Shown piece after piece: positions 26,710 to 34,670 of a stretch of DNA of 64,000 nt. Numbering within the stretch: the stretch's first letter is position 1; each line of letters starts with the position of its first letter. The notes under the pieces are model-generated. The model saw nothing but the letters and a program-made list of their open reading frames with translations, ran no database searches and had not been told where the DNA came from. The stretch is from SpSt-333 sp040751955 (lineage in GTDB: Bacteria; Bacteroidota; Ignavibacteria; UBA10030; UBA8401): positions 62,001 through 126,000 of the forward strand of contig JBFMFY010000002.1 of assembly GCA_040751955.1 (NCBI GenBank). The letters are read 5' to 3'. Position numbers and translations under genes: made by a program.

Positions 26710-27570
26710 TCAATTTTTTTTCTTCCCGGTCACAAAATAAATCGCCGAAAGAACGATCGCTCCGCCGATAATCATTGCAAGCGTGATCTCCTCGTTCAAG
26801 AAGAGCCATCCCCAGATGAATCCGAACACGGGAATGAGAAATGTCACCGTCGTCGCTTTGGTCGGTCCCAGTATTTTTAAGAGACGATAGTAAATGAGAT
26901 ACGCGATTGCGCTGCAGAAGATGGCGAACACAAGTAAATAGAGAATTATCTTCGCTGTAATTTCCTGCATCGGCGAAACTGCGAGCAGCGGCAGGAACAA
27001 TATCCCTACGATCAACTGACTGCCGGTTGCGATAGCGGGCGGACCGATATCGTGTGCCTTCAGTTTTACGTACACTCCTCCCATGCCGTAAAACATCGTT
27101 GCGAGCATACACGCACCCATGGCTAGCGTCGTCATGCCGGAGAGTTCAAAACTTCCTCCGCCGCGGATGATCGCCACACCTGTAATGCCGAGCACGATCC
27201 CAAAGAATATTTTCATTGTCATTTTTTCTCCGAGCCAGATCACCGCGGCGATCGCGCCGAAAAGGGGTGTCATGGAATTGATGATGACCGAGACCGATGC
27301 AGGGAGGTGCAGCGCTGCGAACGAGAAAAGCAGAAACGGGATTCCCGAGTTCAGCAAGCCGATGATGAGGTACCGTTTCCAGTTCTTCTTCCATTCAAGG
27401 TCGTGCTTCTGGAATTTTAGGAACGCCGCGAGCGAAAGTCCCGCGATCAGCACTCGCAGGTCTGCGGTTGCCATGGGACCGAGTGCCGGCGCAAGGATGC
27501 GCATGAAGATGAACGACGCGCCCCAGATGGCGGATAGAACGATCAACAGTACATAATCATACAATAGCAT
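26710..27570 (-). CDS. EamA/DMT family transporter
   Basis: 286 residues with ten hydrophobic helices in two EamA repeats. The first repeat has SAIWGASFIFMRILAPALGPMATADLRVLIAG and the second begins near 145 and ends with FGFIWGWLFLNEEITLAMIIGGAIVLSAIYFV. Drug/metabolite exporters of this type move amino acids, nucleosides or similar; substrate unknown. Preceded by a repeat-filled gap. Confidence 0.93.
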   Translation of the reverse strand: MLLYDYVLLIVLSAIWGASFIFMRILAPALGPMATADLRVLIAGLSLAAFLKFQKHDLEWKKNWKRYLIIGLLNSGIPFLLFSFAALHLPASVSVIINSMTPLFGAIAAVIWLGEKMTMKIFFGIVLGITGVAIIRGGGSFELSGMTTLAMGACMLATMFYGMGGVYVKLKAHDIGPPAIATGSQLIVGILFLPLLAVSPMQEITAKIILYLLVFAIFCSAIAYLIYYRLLKILGPTKATTVTFLIPVFGFIWGWLFLNEEITLAMIIGGAIVLSAIYFVTGKKKN

Positions 27571-27912
27571 GGTATCTCCAAAATAAAAGTCATGGTGAGC
27601 AAGTCCCGATTGCTATTTAATCGGGACGCGTCGAACCATGATCAAAAAAAACGATAAATGTTTGGCGGTAATGAATAATCTTTGAAAGTAATTCTTTAGT
27701 ATATGCTTTTCTTCGATTGTTCGCCACCGAAAAATGGACGTGGAATTTTTATCGATAGCCATCCGATTACTCTCGGCAATCGGATGGCTGTACACAAAAC
27801 AAATGCAGGAACGGATGAACTTGTCCGCCATTCTGTTTGGCGGAAATCCGTTCCTGCAATGTGCGAATTGTCATCCGCGCCTACATTTTATTACAACAGT
27901 CTGCAGCCACTG
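27571..27912. repeat. repeat-filled gap of 342 bases with three palindromes
   Basis: CATGGT...ACCATG at 27591-27640 encloses a nested GTCCCGAT/ATCGGGAC stem. ATAGCCATCCGATT and AATCGGATGGCTGT at 27755-27791 form a second hairpin. TGCAGGAACGGAT at 27804-27816 and ATCCGTTCCTGCA at 27846-27858 form a third, enclosing TCCGCCA/TGGCGGA. No gene is evident between the EamA and AEC genes, both on the minus strand. Confidence 0.8.
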
Positions 27913-28815
27913 TTACAACATGCTGTTCGTGATCCACCACCACACCGCCGTTGTTGCAAACGAAAGGACCAATCCTATGCTCACCATCCTGTTTGCCAAT
28001 GCGGGATTCAACCCGTACTGCGCCGCAAGGATTGCGGAGGTGATCATCGGCGGCATGGAGGCTTCAAAGATGCTCGCCTGTGCATTGACGCCGCCAAATT
28101 CAAAGAGAAGCGCAACACCGAAAACGATCGCAGGAGCGATGAGCAATTTATATGCGAGTCCGAGTGAGAGCAGCGGCGCACCGTCCTTCCATTCCGTGAA
28201 ACGCACCTGCAAGCCGACAGAGAAGAGTGCGAGCGGAACGAGTGTGAACGACAATGACTCGAAGAGCGGATCGATAAATGCAATGTCGATGAAAAAGGGA
28301 AGAACCAACGCTGCAACAAATCCGATGAAAGGAGGGAAGAGAAGAATTTTTTTCAGAAGTACCTTTGCGCTCACATTTCCTTTGTGCGCAGAGTGCATTG
28401 CGGTAACGACGCCGAACGATGAGAGCATGACGAACGACATCTGATCGCACATCACAGCGATGCGCAGCCCGTTGTCGCCGAAGTACGCCTGCGTGAGCGG
28501 AAAGCCGATGAACGACGTGTTGCCGAGTCCCGCAGTGAGGATGAGCGCCGCGCGCGTATGGCTGCTCATGTGCACGAATCGCGATGCGAGCGTAACGGCA
28601 CCCCACGCGCCGCACCATACGATAAGCGGCATGATGAACGGGAGGATCACCTCGCTGCTCCAGTTGATGGATGGGATGTAATGGAGCGCCACCGACGGAA
28701 GCGCGACGTACAATATCCACGCGTTGACGCTCGTGTGTGTCTCCGCCGGGATGATGTTCGAGCGGCGCAGGAAAAATCCGGCGGCGAGACAAAGGAAGAT
28801 GAGGAGGAAGAGCAT
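27913..28815 (-). CDS. AEC (auxin efflux carrier) family transporter
   Basis: 300 residues with about ten helices in two inverted five-helix halves. Marks: FFLRRSNIIP, LYVALPSVALHYI, the crossover TAGLGNTSFIGFPLTQAYFGDNGL with the conserved NTxFxGxP, and in the second half MPPMITSAILAAQYGLNPALANRMV. AEC carriers move small carboxylates such as malonate. Substrate unknown. Confidence 0.93.
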   Translation of the reverse strand: MLFLLIFLCLAAGFFLRRSNIIPAETHTSVNAWILYVALPSVALHYIPSINWSSEVILPFIMPLIVWCGAWGAVTLASRFVHMSSHTRAALILTAGLGNTSFIGFPLTQAYFGDNGLRIAVMCDQMSFVMLSSFGVVTAMHSAHKGNVSAKVLLKKILLFPPFIGFVAALVLPFFIDIAFIDPLFESLSFTLVPLALFSVGLQVRFTEWKDGAPLLSLGLAYKLLIAPAIVFGVALLFEFGGVNAQASIFEASMPPMITSAILAAQYGLNPALANRMVSIGLVLSFATTAVWWWITNSML

Positions 28816-28832
28816 GAATCAATACAAATAAT

Positions 28833-29699
28833 TTATCTAAAAAGTGATTTAGTCAGATTTAGTTTTTGTAGTTGCACTGTTTCCGAAAGGCAATAATTTT
28901 TTAGCCAATTTGAAGAAAAGGGAGAGTATATATATCGTTCTGAAATGGAAAACATCCTTTTATTGATCTCTGTTGCGAGAGAATGCCCTGATTTGAACTG
29001 TCTTTTCTTAATATTGTACCAGTTGATCCACAAAATAGTTTTCGATGAGATTGGAAAAATTACCTCTGACTCTTTATTTGATAGACCAATGCCCCTTGTA
29101 AAAAAAAATGGGCAATCCCCCGTAATGAAATAATCATCTTTCTCGGAATGGACCGTAATCCAATTCATTTTTAACATTGTTGACCTTATCAAAGGAAATT
29201 TTGCTTCAATAAGTAATCTTAACCAAATTTCATCGTTTGAGAAATCACCACTTTCATATTTTGAAATAAATAAATTTCGTCGTTGTTGAATTATATCCTT
29301 TTTGTCAGGCATCTCTTGTATTAATCTATCTGTTTCGTCCTTAATTTCTTGAATTCTTTTAGGGACTTCTTTTTCTAGCTGATTTTTTATCTCATCTCTT
29401 TTGTAAGGTGTTCTTTGCCACATTAAAATCATATAATCAATAAGGGTTAATCTATCCTGAAATTCTGGGTGAAATCCATCACGAAGTCTTTTTAATATCT
29501 TATTAGCAGGATTTTCGTAATTAGTAGTGAGAATTGTTTCAACTTGTTGCGGATAGAGTTCCTTCATTTGAGCGACTTTGTCAATAGGGAGTCTTTTCGG
29601 TTCAGATGAATTTTTCTCATATCTATAAATCTCTTGTTCCTCGCTATTTGGGATAGAAAATCCTCGCAAGTATTCCTGAGGTATGTAATGTTTTCCCAT
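28833..29699 (-). CDS. DUF4238 domain protein
   Basis: 288 residues. The N-terminal GKHYIPQEYLRGFSIPN is the HxxPxxYLxxF start of the DUF4238 family, followed by a helical middle (QRTPYKRDEIKNQLEKEVPKRIQEIKDETDRLIQEM) and the C-terminal FITGDCPFFF and VIFPISSKTIL blocks typical of it. Function unknown; members are patchily distributed and often sit in accessory regions. The gene is clearly more AT-rich than the transporter genes beside it, as is the Fic locus that follows, suggesting transfer. Confidence 0.85.
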   Translation of the reverse strand: MGKHYIPQEYLRGFSIPNSEEQEIYRYEKNSSEPKRLPIDKVAQMKELYPQQVETILTTNYENPANKILKRLRDGFHPEFQDRLTLIDYMILMWQRTPYKRDEIKNQLEKEVPKRIQEIKDETDRLIQEMPDKKDIIQQRRNLFISKYESGDFSNDEIWLRLLIEAKFPLIRSTMLKMNWITVHSEKDDYFITGDCPFFFTRGIGLSNKESEVIFPISSKTILWINWYNIKKRQFKSGHSLATEINKRMFSISERYIYSPFSSNWLKNYCLSETVQLQKLNLTKSLFR

Positions 29700-29743
29700 T
29701 AGTTTTAGATATTACAAAAATATTATTCTACTAAACTTTACTG

Positions 29744-29778
29744 ACACACCTGCTTAAACACACGCATAAAATTCTCAC
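29744..29778. repeat. 35-bp direct repeat of the dipeptidase 3' end, distal copy
   Basis: Matches 30783-30817 at 32 of 35 positions. On the minus strand it reads NFMRVFKQVC then Q and a stop, like the last residues of the M19 dipeptidase (NFMRVFKQVCEK); two of the differences are synonymous. It lies on the far side of the Fic locus. Confidence 0.8.
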
Positions 29779-29842
29779 ATTCAAACGTAGAATATCGACA
29801 CTTGTAAAACTAACACAAATATGTTACTTTGTATTCAAAGGA

Positions 29843-30016
29843 ATGAAAACCAAACAACCGCTTATATCGTCAAATAAATTCCTTCGCAATACAGAAGTCC
29901 GCGAGCAATTGATCATCCGTCACGCTGCCGCTTCTGCAAAGATTGAGGGTGTTAAAAACGCAAAGCGTCGGGCATCCAAAATCGCAAAGCGTTCAATCAG
30001 ATTCCGCTCTGCGTAA
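29843..30016 (+). CDS. 57-residue protein with Fic-inhibitor-like motif
   Basis: ATG at 29843, stop at 30014-30016, 57 residues, with a purine-rich CAAAGGA just before the start. The N-terminal half, VREQLIIRHAAASAKIEG, is predicted helical and contains SAKIEG, which fits the (S/T)xxxE(G/N) motif by which class I Fic antitoxins such as VbhA block ATP binding. The C-terminal half is strongly basic (KNAKRRASKIAKRS). It converges on, and overlaps by 24 bases, the 3' end of the Fic gene, whereas known antitoxins are encoded upstream in the same direction. Antitoxin role is inferred. Confidence 0.55.
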   Translation: MKTKQPLISSNKFLRNTEVREQLIIRHAAASAKIEGVKNAKRRASKIAKRSIRFRSA

Positions 30017-30289
30017 TGCCTCCAGTATGATATTTTGCATTGGTTGATAATTCCTTTTCACTCCGGTATGGATTGCGTTGATATACCTATTGAAGTTTTT
30101 TCCTCTGTTTCCGATAAAACCAAAATCGATTCCTTTTAAATCTGCTTGATATGCCATCAGCGTAGCAAGCAGACGCGCAGTTCTGCCGTTTCCTTCCCGG
30201 AACGGATGAAGCAGCAAAAATTCGGTGTGCACAATAGCAATCTTTGAAGCTATATCTTCAAGTGTTTTTCCATTACAAGGAGTATTAGG
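29993..30289 (-). CDS. Fic family protein, C-terminal half in the -1 frame
   Basis: Frame continuing from the N-terminal half after a one-base shift near 30289. It reads NTPCNGKTLEDIASKIAIVH and then the complete Fic core HPFREGNGRTARLL, with the catalytic His, the Glu/Asn/Gly anchor and the Arg of the motif, followed by NFNRYINAIHTGVKRNYQPM. Fic domains transfer AMP from ATP to hydroxyl groups of target proteins. It has no good start of its own, as the first ATG at 30232 lies 12 residues before the core, so it depends on a frameshift or is a broken gene. Confidence 0.75.
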   Translation of the reverse strand, partial: PNTPCNGKTLEDIASKIAIVHTEFLLLHPFREGNGRTARLLATLMAYQADLKGIDFGFIGNRGKNFNRYINAIHTGVKRNYQPMQNIILEALRRAESD

Positions 30290-30642
30290 TTTAACACACT
30301 CGTTTCAAATTCCTTCATTGCAGCGGGCAGAGCGTGAGCTGATGCAAACGGAAATCCCCCTTTCGAAATATTCACAGTACGATATGTACCTGCCCAAGCA
30401 TATATCTTACCTATAAACAAACGGTGAATGAGATTGATATCTTCAAGAAGTAATTGTTGGTCGCTGGTAAATATTGTAAGCATTGACCGCTCAGCGGTCA
30501 TATAACCTTCCAACTCTGCATCTTCAATATCTTTTTGATGTGTGATGCCAAGTTGGTTTTTGAGAACACGATGGTGTGAACCGGGCTGATACTCAGATGT
30601 GTAATCGGTGGTGTATTTTGAACTAATTTTTTTGTTTGTCAT
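30250..30642 (-). CDS. Fic family protein, N-terminal half (frame interrupted)
   Basis: 130 residues to the first stop, of which about 118 belong to the Fic fold: LGITHQKDIEDAELEGYMTAERSM, LLLEDINLIHRLFIGKIYAWAGTYRTVNISKGGFPFASAHALPAAMKEFE. The GKIYAWAGTYRTVNISKGG stretch is the beta-hairpin flap of Fic proteins. The catalytic HPFREGNGR lies downstream in the -1 frame. The zero-frame codons at the join are GTG TTA AAC, so GTTAAAC at 30289-30295 has the phase of a -1 slippery site. Joined, the product would be about 216 residues, normal for the family. Confidence 0.75.
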   Translation of the reverse strand: MTNKKISSKYTTDYTSEYQPGSHHRVLKNQLGITHQKDIEDAELEGYMTAERSMLTIFTSDQQLLLEDINLIHRLFIGKIYAWAGTYRTVNISKGGFPFASAHALPAAMKEFETSVLNLILLVMEKHLKI

Positions 30643-30773
30643 GGAAAATATTCCACTAAATTCTACACTTCACACTTTAAAAAATCCGCGCAAGACATCT
30701 TCAAAGCCATCCCCGCATACATCATCAACAATGCAAATGTAAACTTTTTAGATAGTGCTATTAATCTTTCAAT

Positions 30774-32408
30774 TTACTTTTCACACACTTGCTTAAACAC
30801 GCGCATAAAATTCCCACCCAATATCTTCCGCACGTCGGCGGGAGTGTAGCCCCGCTTCAGCAATGCAAGTGTCAACGCCGGCATCTTTGAAACATCTTCC
30901 AGTCCCACGGGAGCGGTGATGCCGCCGTCATAATCGGCGCCGATGGCGATATAGTCTATACCGACGAGATTTTTGATGTAATCAATATGCTTAATCACGG
31001 TATCGATGTTGACCGACGACCGAGGTGCAGAGGAGAGGAAGGACGTATAAAAGACCACGCCGATCACTCCGCCTCCCTGAGCAATTTTTATGATCTGGTC
31101 GTCGGTGAGATTGCGCGTGTGGTTGCGCAGTGCCCGCACGCCGGAATGGCTGGCGATGATCGGATTCTTCGTCGTCGCGAGAATATCCTCGATCGTTTTG
31201 ATCCCCGTGTGCGATACGTCGATGATCATCCCAAGCGAATCCATCGTTCTAATCACCTGCTTGCCGAAATCATTAAGCCCTTTTGTGGCAGACTGCGCAT
31301 CCGCCGCGGACGTTGCCCACGAAAGAGAATTGTTCCAGGTGATCGTCATATACCGTGCGCCGAGATTGTACAGTGCGATCAATTTATTCAAGTCATCTTC
31401 GATTGCAATTCCACCTTCAACGCCATAGATGCCGGCAAATTTTCCTGCAGCGTTCGCAGCCGCAATCTCTCCGCTCGTTCGTGCATGCGCCATCGTTGCG
31501 GCGTTTTTCGTTAACTGCGATTGGAACGAATCCGCCATCTGTTGCACACGCTGGAATGCGGTTGCCGCAAAACTGCTTGGATCGACCCACAGCGAGAGCA
31601 TCTGCGCATCTACGCCCCCCTCTTTGAAGCGCGGAAGATCCGATTGATTCGTCGTGTGGCGTGTTCCCATCTGGTATCCGTCCACCACCAGTTCGAGAAT
31701 ATCGTTGTGAAGATCGATCACGAACGCACGCTGGTGCACGGTGGTGAGTTTGAAGTTGATATTTGGATTGTCAACAGCCAGAACCGATGCGGAATCAGGT
31801 TCATATCCTAATTTTGTAACAGTAATCGAATACTCAGACGCTAATTGTTTTGACAACGATGAGGTTACAGCAACGCCGTGTACGAGTACCGGCTCGCCCA
31901 ATCCGCCGGATGTTCCCCCGTCAAGTTGAATCATTTTTTTTGTAATCGTCCTTCCGTGAAATTGCAACGTGTAAAACAACGCTCCCGCCGCTCCCATGCT
32001 CGTCCATCGCACCGTGTATTCGCCCGGCGCAGCGTTGTACGTCCGTTCATCCAGCAATTGCCCGATAGAATTATAAACGGAGATCGTTGCCGGTCCGTAC
32101 TGTTGAACGGAAAAAGAGATCGTGGTGGAAGGATTGAAAGGATTAGGATAATTTTGTTTGAGTCCGAACGATAGCGGAAGTGTGCGATCACTTTCGACAC
32201 CGGTTGAGGTAATGGTGTACGACCACTTTCCAAGGTTGTTCGTGAAGACTGAATATTTTTCTGCGGGATTATCTTTGTTGACGATATTAACGCGCACGGA
32301 GTCAAGTGCCGCAAGTGATGATGAATCTTTCACCGTTCCGCCGATGGTGATTTGATCTGCGCGAAGCGTAATAACAATGAAAAGGAGAAGAGCAGATGTG
32401 CGAAGCAT
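30774..32408 (-). CDS. M19 membrane dipeptidase with internal type A sorting-like domain
   Basis: 544 residues. Signal peptide; a short carboxypeptidase-regulatory-like beta domain (ITIGGTVKDSSSLAALDSVRV, about 20-65); a complete type A sorting-like domain at about 79-162 (LKQNYPNPFNPST, ISVYNSIGQLLDERTY, ALFYTLQFHG); a second small beta domain; then the renal dipeptidase (M19) domain from about 230. The zinc site opens with His234-x-Asp236 (IDLHNDILE), and GVEGG, SHTG and ASHSGVRALRNH hold further ligands. M19 enzymes split dipeptides. The sorting module is normally C-terminal; here the catalytic domain follows it. Confidence 0.93.
   Translation of the reverse strand: MLRTSALLLFIVITLRADQITIGGTVKDSSSLAALDSVRVNIVNKDNPAEKYSVFTNNLGKWSYTITSTGVESDRTLPLSFGLKQNYPNPFNPSTTISFSVQQYGPATISVYNSIGQLLDERTYNAAPGEYTVRWTSMGAAGALFYTLQFHGRTITKKMIQLDGGTSGGLGEPVLVHGVAVTSSLSKQLASEYSITVTKLGYEPDSASVLAVDNPNINFKLTTVHQRAFVIDLHNDILELVVDGYQMGTRHTTNQSDLPRFKEGGVDAQMLSLWVDPSSFAATAFQRVQQMADSFQSQLTKNAATMAHARTSGEIAAANAAGKFAGIYGVEGGIAIEDDLNKLIALYNLGARYMTITWNNSLSWATSAADAQSATKGLNDFGKQVIRTMDSLGMIIDVSHTGIKTIEDILATTKNPIIASHSGVRALRNHTRNLTDDQIIKIAQGGGVIGVVFYTSFLSSAPRSSVNIDTVIKHIDYIKNLVGIDYIAIGADYDGGITAPVGLEDVSKMPALTLALLKRGYTPADVRKILGGNFMRVFKQVCEK
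30783..30817. repeat. 35-bp direct repeat, copy within the dipeptidase gene
   Basis: The last codons of the M19 gene (NFMRVFKQVC). A copy with three differences lies 1039 bases away at 29744-29778, with the Fic locus between them. Confidence 0.8.
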
Positions 32409-32763
32409 GATGAGTTCCGAAATAGAAGGTATACTGTGGCTGGAATAATGTAGTGAAAATAGGGCGGAATGTGAAGAATGAAAGTCATTGCGAGCGAGTC
32501 CCGCTTTCTGCGGGATAAACTACGCGACCGAAGCAATCCCTTAGGATTAAAACAAAAAACGAGATTGCTTCGCCGAAGAACGGCTCGCCATGACATTGAT
32601 CTGGGATTTTTGAGATGGTTTCTAACTTCAAAGCAGTCTTTACAGGAAAAAATCGTTGCACACAAAGCACGACCCTTATTTTCTTCTTGCATCTTTTTGT
32701 TGTGCTTCGCACATTCTTGCGTCCTATCCTGCCACTGCAAACCAAACATGAGGAGGGAGTATG
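32409..32763. repeat. 355-base divergent gap with a composite palindromic element
   Basis: GTCATTGCGAGC near 32484 pairs with GGCTCGCCATGAC ending at 32594; GAAGCAATC and GAGATTGCTTCG pair inside, and a nested TCCCGC/GCGGGA hairpin sits at 32499-32515. The gap separates the divergent dipeptidase and membrane-cluster genes, so promoters should lie on either side of the element. No small ORF was convincing. Confidence 0.75.
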
Positions 32764-33411
32764 ATGATCGCAATCTGGTTCATCGCCGGTTGTCTTGCTG
32801 TTGCAGTACCGTTTTATCTTTATCACGATCCGTTTGACCTCTGGCCGTCGCTCTATGCCGCCGGATTTGGAGGGACAGTCTATCTGTTCGCGTTGCTTTA
32901 CTATCTCTCCAAAACGAAGCTCACAACAAAAATGAAAATGTTGACCGGATCGCTGGTCGGGATCTTTCTGGTCGCAACCGCCGTCTCATGGGGAACACTC
33001 GATGCGATGAGCAGGTATCAGCGAAAACTCCTGCCGAAAATACGTGTCGTGATTGGTGAAGGGATCCTTGTCGGAGAAGATGTTACTGTCCGGGGCATCC
33101 CGGTCTATGCAGCATACCATCGTCAACAAGGAAAGAAAAAGGGAATCGGAACGATGTTCCGGGAAATCCACAAGGGTCATATCCGTCAAAACATGTCCGG
33201 TGAAGAGATGTTCGTGGATGATCTTTCCATGAACGGGGCAAATAAGACGTACGTTTTTTTTCACGGCGATACATCCGTGGTGCTGGTGAGTGTTGATACC
33301 GTCGCACTCGGAAAGGAAAAATTATTTGTGAACGCCAACGGAGATACCGGGCGACTGCAAACGACAACGAACATTTCAGCACGGGGGGTGGATTATGAAC
33401 GGAACAATTAA
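32764..33411 (+). CDS. membrane protein of unknown function (cluster gene 1)
   Basis: 215 residues from the ATG at 32764, 7 bases after AGGAGG (an ATG at 32761 is also possible). Three hydrophobic segments in the first 80 residues (IWFIAGCLAVAVPFYLY, LYAAGFGGTVYLFALLYYL, GSLVGIFLVATAVSW) are followed by a soluble C-terminal domain of about 130 residues with a beta-rich look (KTYVFFHGDTSVVLVSVDTVAL). No family recognised. Its end overlaps the next gene by 17 bases. Confidence 0.7.
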   Translation: MIAIWFIAGCLAVAVPFYLYHDPFDLWPSLYAAGFGGTVYLFALLYYLSKTKLTTKMKMLTGSLVGIFLVATAVSWGTLDAMSRYQRKLLPKIRVVIGEGILVGEDVTVRGIPVYAAYHRQQGKKKGIGTMFREIHKGHIRQNMSGEEMFVDDLSMNGANKTYVFFHGDTSVVLVSVDTVALGKEKLFVNANGDTGRLQTTTNISARGVDYERNN

Positions 33412-34210
33412 CCTTCAGGAAGCGCCGGAATTTTCGGCAGGGTTTTTACGCTGGCTCTTTTCACTCACGATCGTCGTTCTGCTGCTCGTTTTTTTTATCG
33501 AGCCGAGAGTGTCGCAGCGCATGCGTGGTCAGAATGACTATCTAATACCCGCAAGCGCCATCGCCGGCGGCGTACGTGTAGAACAGGGGATTCAGGAATT
33601 TCATGGGAGCGAGATCGAACCGGTAGATTCCGGCAAGAGAACACAGGTGTTGATCTATCTTCTTGTTACTTTTGTTGTTGTGCCGGTATGTTTTCTATTT
33701 TTTCTCCGTACTTCTGAACCTGAACCCGCCACAGCGACAACGACATTAATTGCATCGTTGCGGACGATATTCATGCTCATGTGTATTACTGTTGCATCGA
33801 TTATTTTCATTTCAACAGTCGTCTCATCGGTCAAGTCGCCGGCTGTGTTCAAGACGATGAAGAGCGATAATGCTGCATCCGAGGAGCGGGACATGCTGGT
33901 GAAAGATCTTATCTTCGCATACAACGACGTTGTCCGTTACCATTATCAAACCAAGCACTACGGCGGAAAAAAGAAGAACTTGACGGAAGTGAAATCGCTT
34001 GCGGAACTCGGCATACCGGAAACAACCGGCAGCGGCACGCTGCATTTGCAGCCGATTGTCTCGGATTCGCTTGTTATGATCGCCGCTGTCGGTAATACAA
34101 CGGTAGGCAATGGAAAGTATAAGAACATCGACGGCAGCAGCGGCAAAATTCAATATGCCGTTCACATTTTTCCGTCGGTGCCGCGGCATATCATTGAAAG
34201 AAACAATTGA
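33395..34210 (+). CDS. membrane protein of unknown function (cluster gene 2)
   Basis: 271 residues with three hydrophobic segments (about 18-36, 86-105 and 121-145), a soluble loop between the first two and a C-terminal soluble domain. The last part, DLIFAYNDVVRYHYQTKHYGGKKKNLTEVKSLAELGIP, then GKIQYAVHIFPS, resembles the head of pilin-like or minor pseudopilin proteins, but this is weak. Start overlaps gene 1; a G-rich GGGGGGTGG precedes the ATG. Both genes 1 and 2 end in ERNN. Confidence 0.7.
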   Translation: MNGTINLQEAPEFSAGFLRWLFSLTIVVLLLVFFIEPRVSQRMRGQNDYLIPASAIAGGVRVEQGIQEFHGSEIEPVDSGKRTQVLIYLLVTFVVVPVCFLFFLRTSEPEPATATTTLIASLRTIFMLMCITVASIIFISTVVSSVKSPAVFKTMKSDNAASEERDMLVKDLIFAYNDVVRYHYQTKHYGGKKKNLTEVKSLAELGIPETTGSGTLHLQPIVSDSLVMIAAVGNTTVGNGKYKNIDGSSGKIQYAVHIFPSVPRHIIERNN

Positions 34211-34224
34211 GGAGGAACATGCTC

Positions 34225-34626
34225 ATGAACACATCACAACAACAATGGATCTCATTTCCTCCCAATTGGACATGGATCACCGTCGGTTACTGTTTCTATA
34301 TTCTCGGGCATCTTTTTCCCCTTGCACTGCTCTATTGGCTGGCGGGAAGCGGCGGGATCGTCCGCATGATTGCGGGTGCGTGGTCGTTCGGCGGACTTGC
34401 AGTAGTTGCATTCATCATCGGGTACCGGTCACGCGGAGTGACGATCATCGAGCCGGTCGTTGCTGCGTTGGTCTATGCAGCAACAATGAACGTAGCGTTC
34501 TCCAGTTTTTGGACCGGAACGCTGGAGATCAACGGTACGCTGTGGCTGGTGCTTGCCTTCGTCGCTTCATCCATTTCGGCGACGATCGGCGAAGTATTAC
34601 AGCATATGAAAACAAAACAGGCGTAA
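34225..34626 (+). CDS. membrane protein of unknown function (cluster gene 3)
   Basis: 133 residues from the ATG at 34225, 8 bases after AGGAGGA; an ATG at 34219 is too close to that site. Four hydrophobic helices (WITVGYCFYILGHLFPLALLYWL, AWSFGGLAVVAFIIGY, VVAALVYAATMNVAF, LWLVLAFVASSISATIGEVL) with almost no loops. It follows gene 2 by 14 bases and completes a three-gene membrane operon. No family recognised. Confidence 0.7.
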   Translation: MNTSQQQWISFPPNWTWITVGYCFYILGHLFPLALLYWLAGSGGIVRMIAGAWSFGGLAVVAFIIGYRSRGVTIIEPVVAALVYAATMNVAFSSFWTGTLEINGTLWLVLAFVASSISATIGEVLQHMKTKQA

Positions 34627-34670
34627 AAAAAACGACGTGCAATAAAAGTGATCTCGAAAAAAATTAGCAT

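Noticed and set aside
30664..30773. Open frame of about 28 codons continuing in frame after the dipeptidase stop (KKFTFALLMMYAG...)
   Set aside because: No start with a ribosome site, no homology recognised and no conserved stop readthrough context; treated as chance.
33395..34210. Shared ERNN C terminus of cluster proteins 1 and 2 as evidence of duplication
   Set aside because: Four residues only, with the rest of the proteins dissimilar; likely coincidence.
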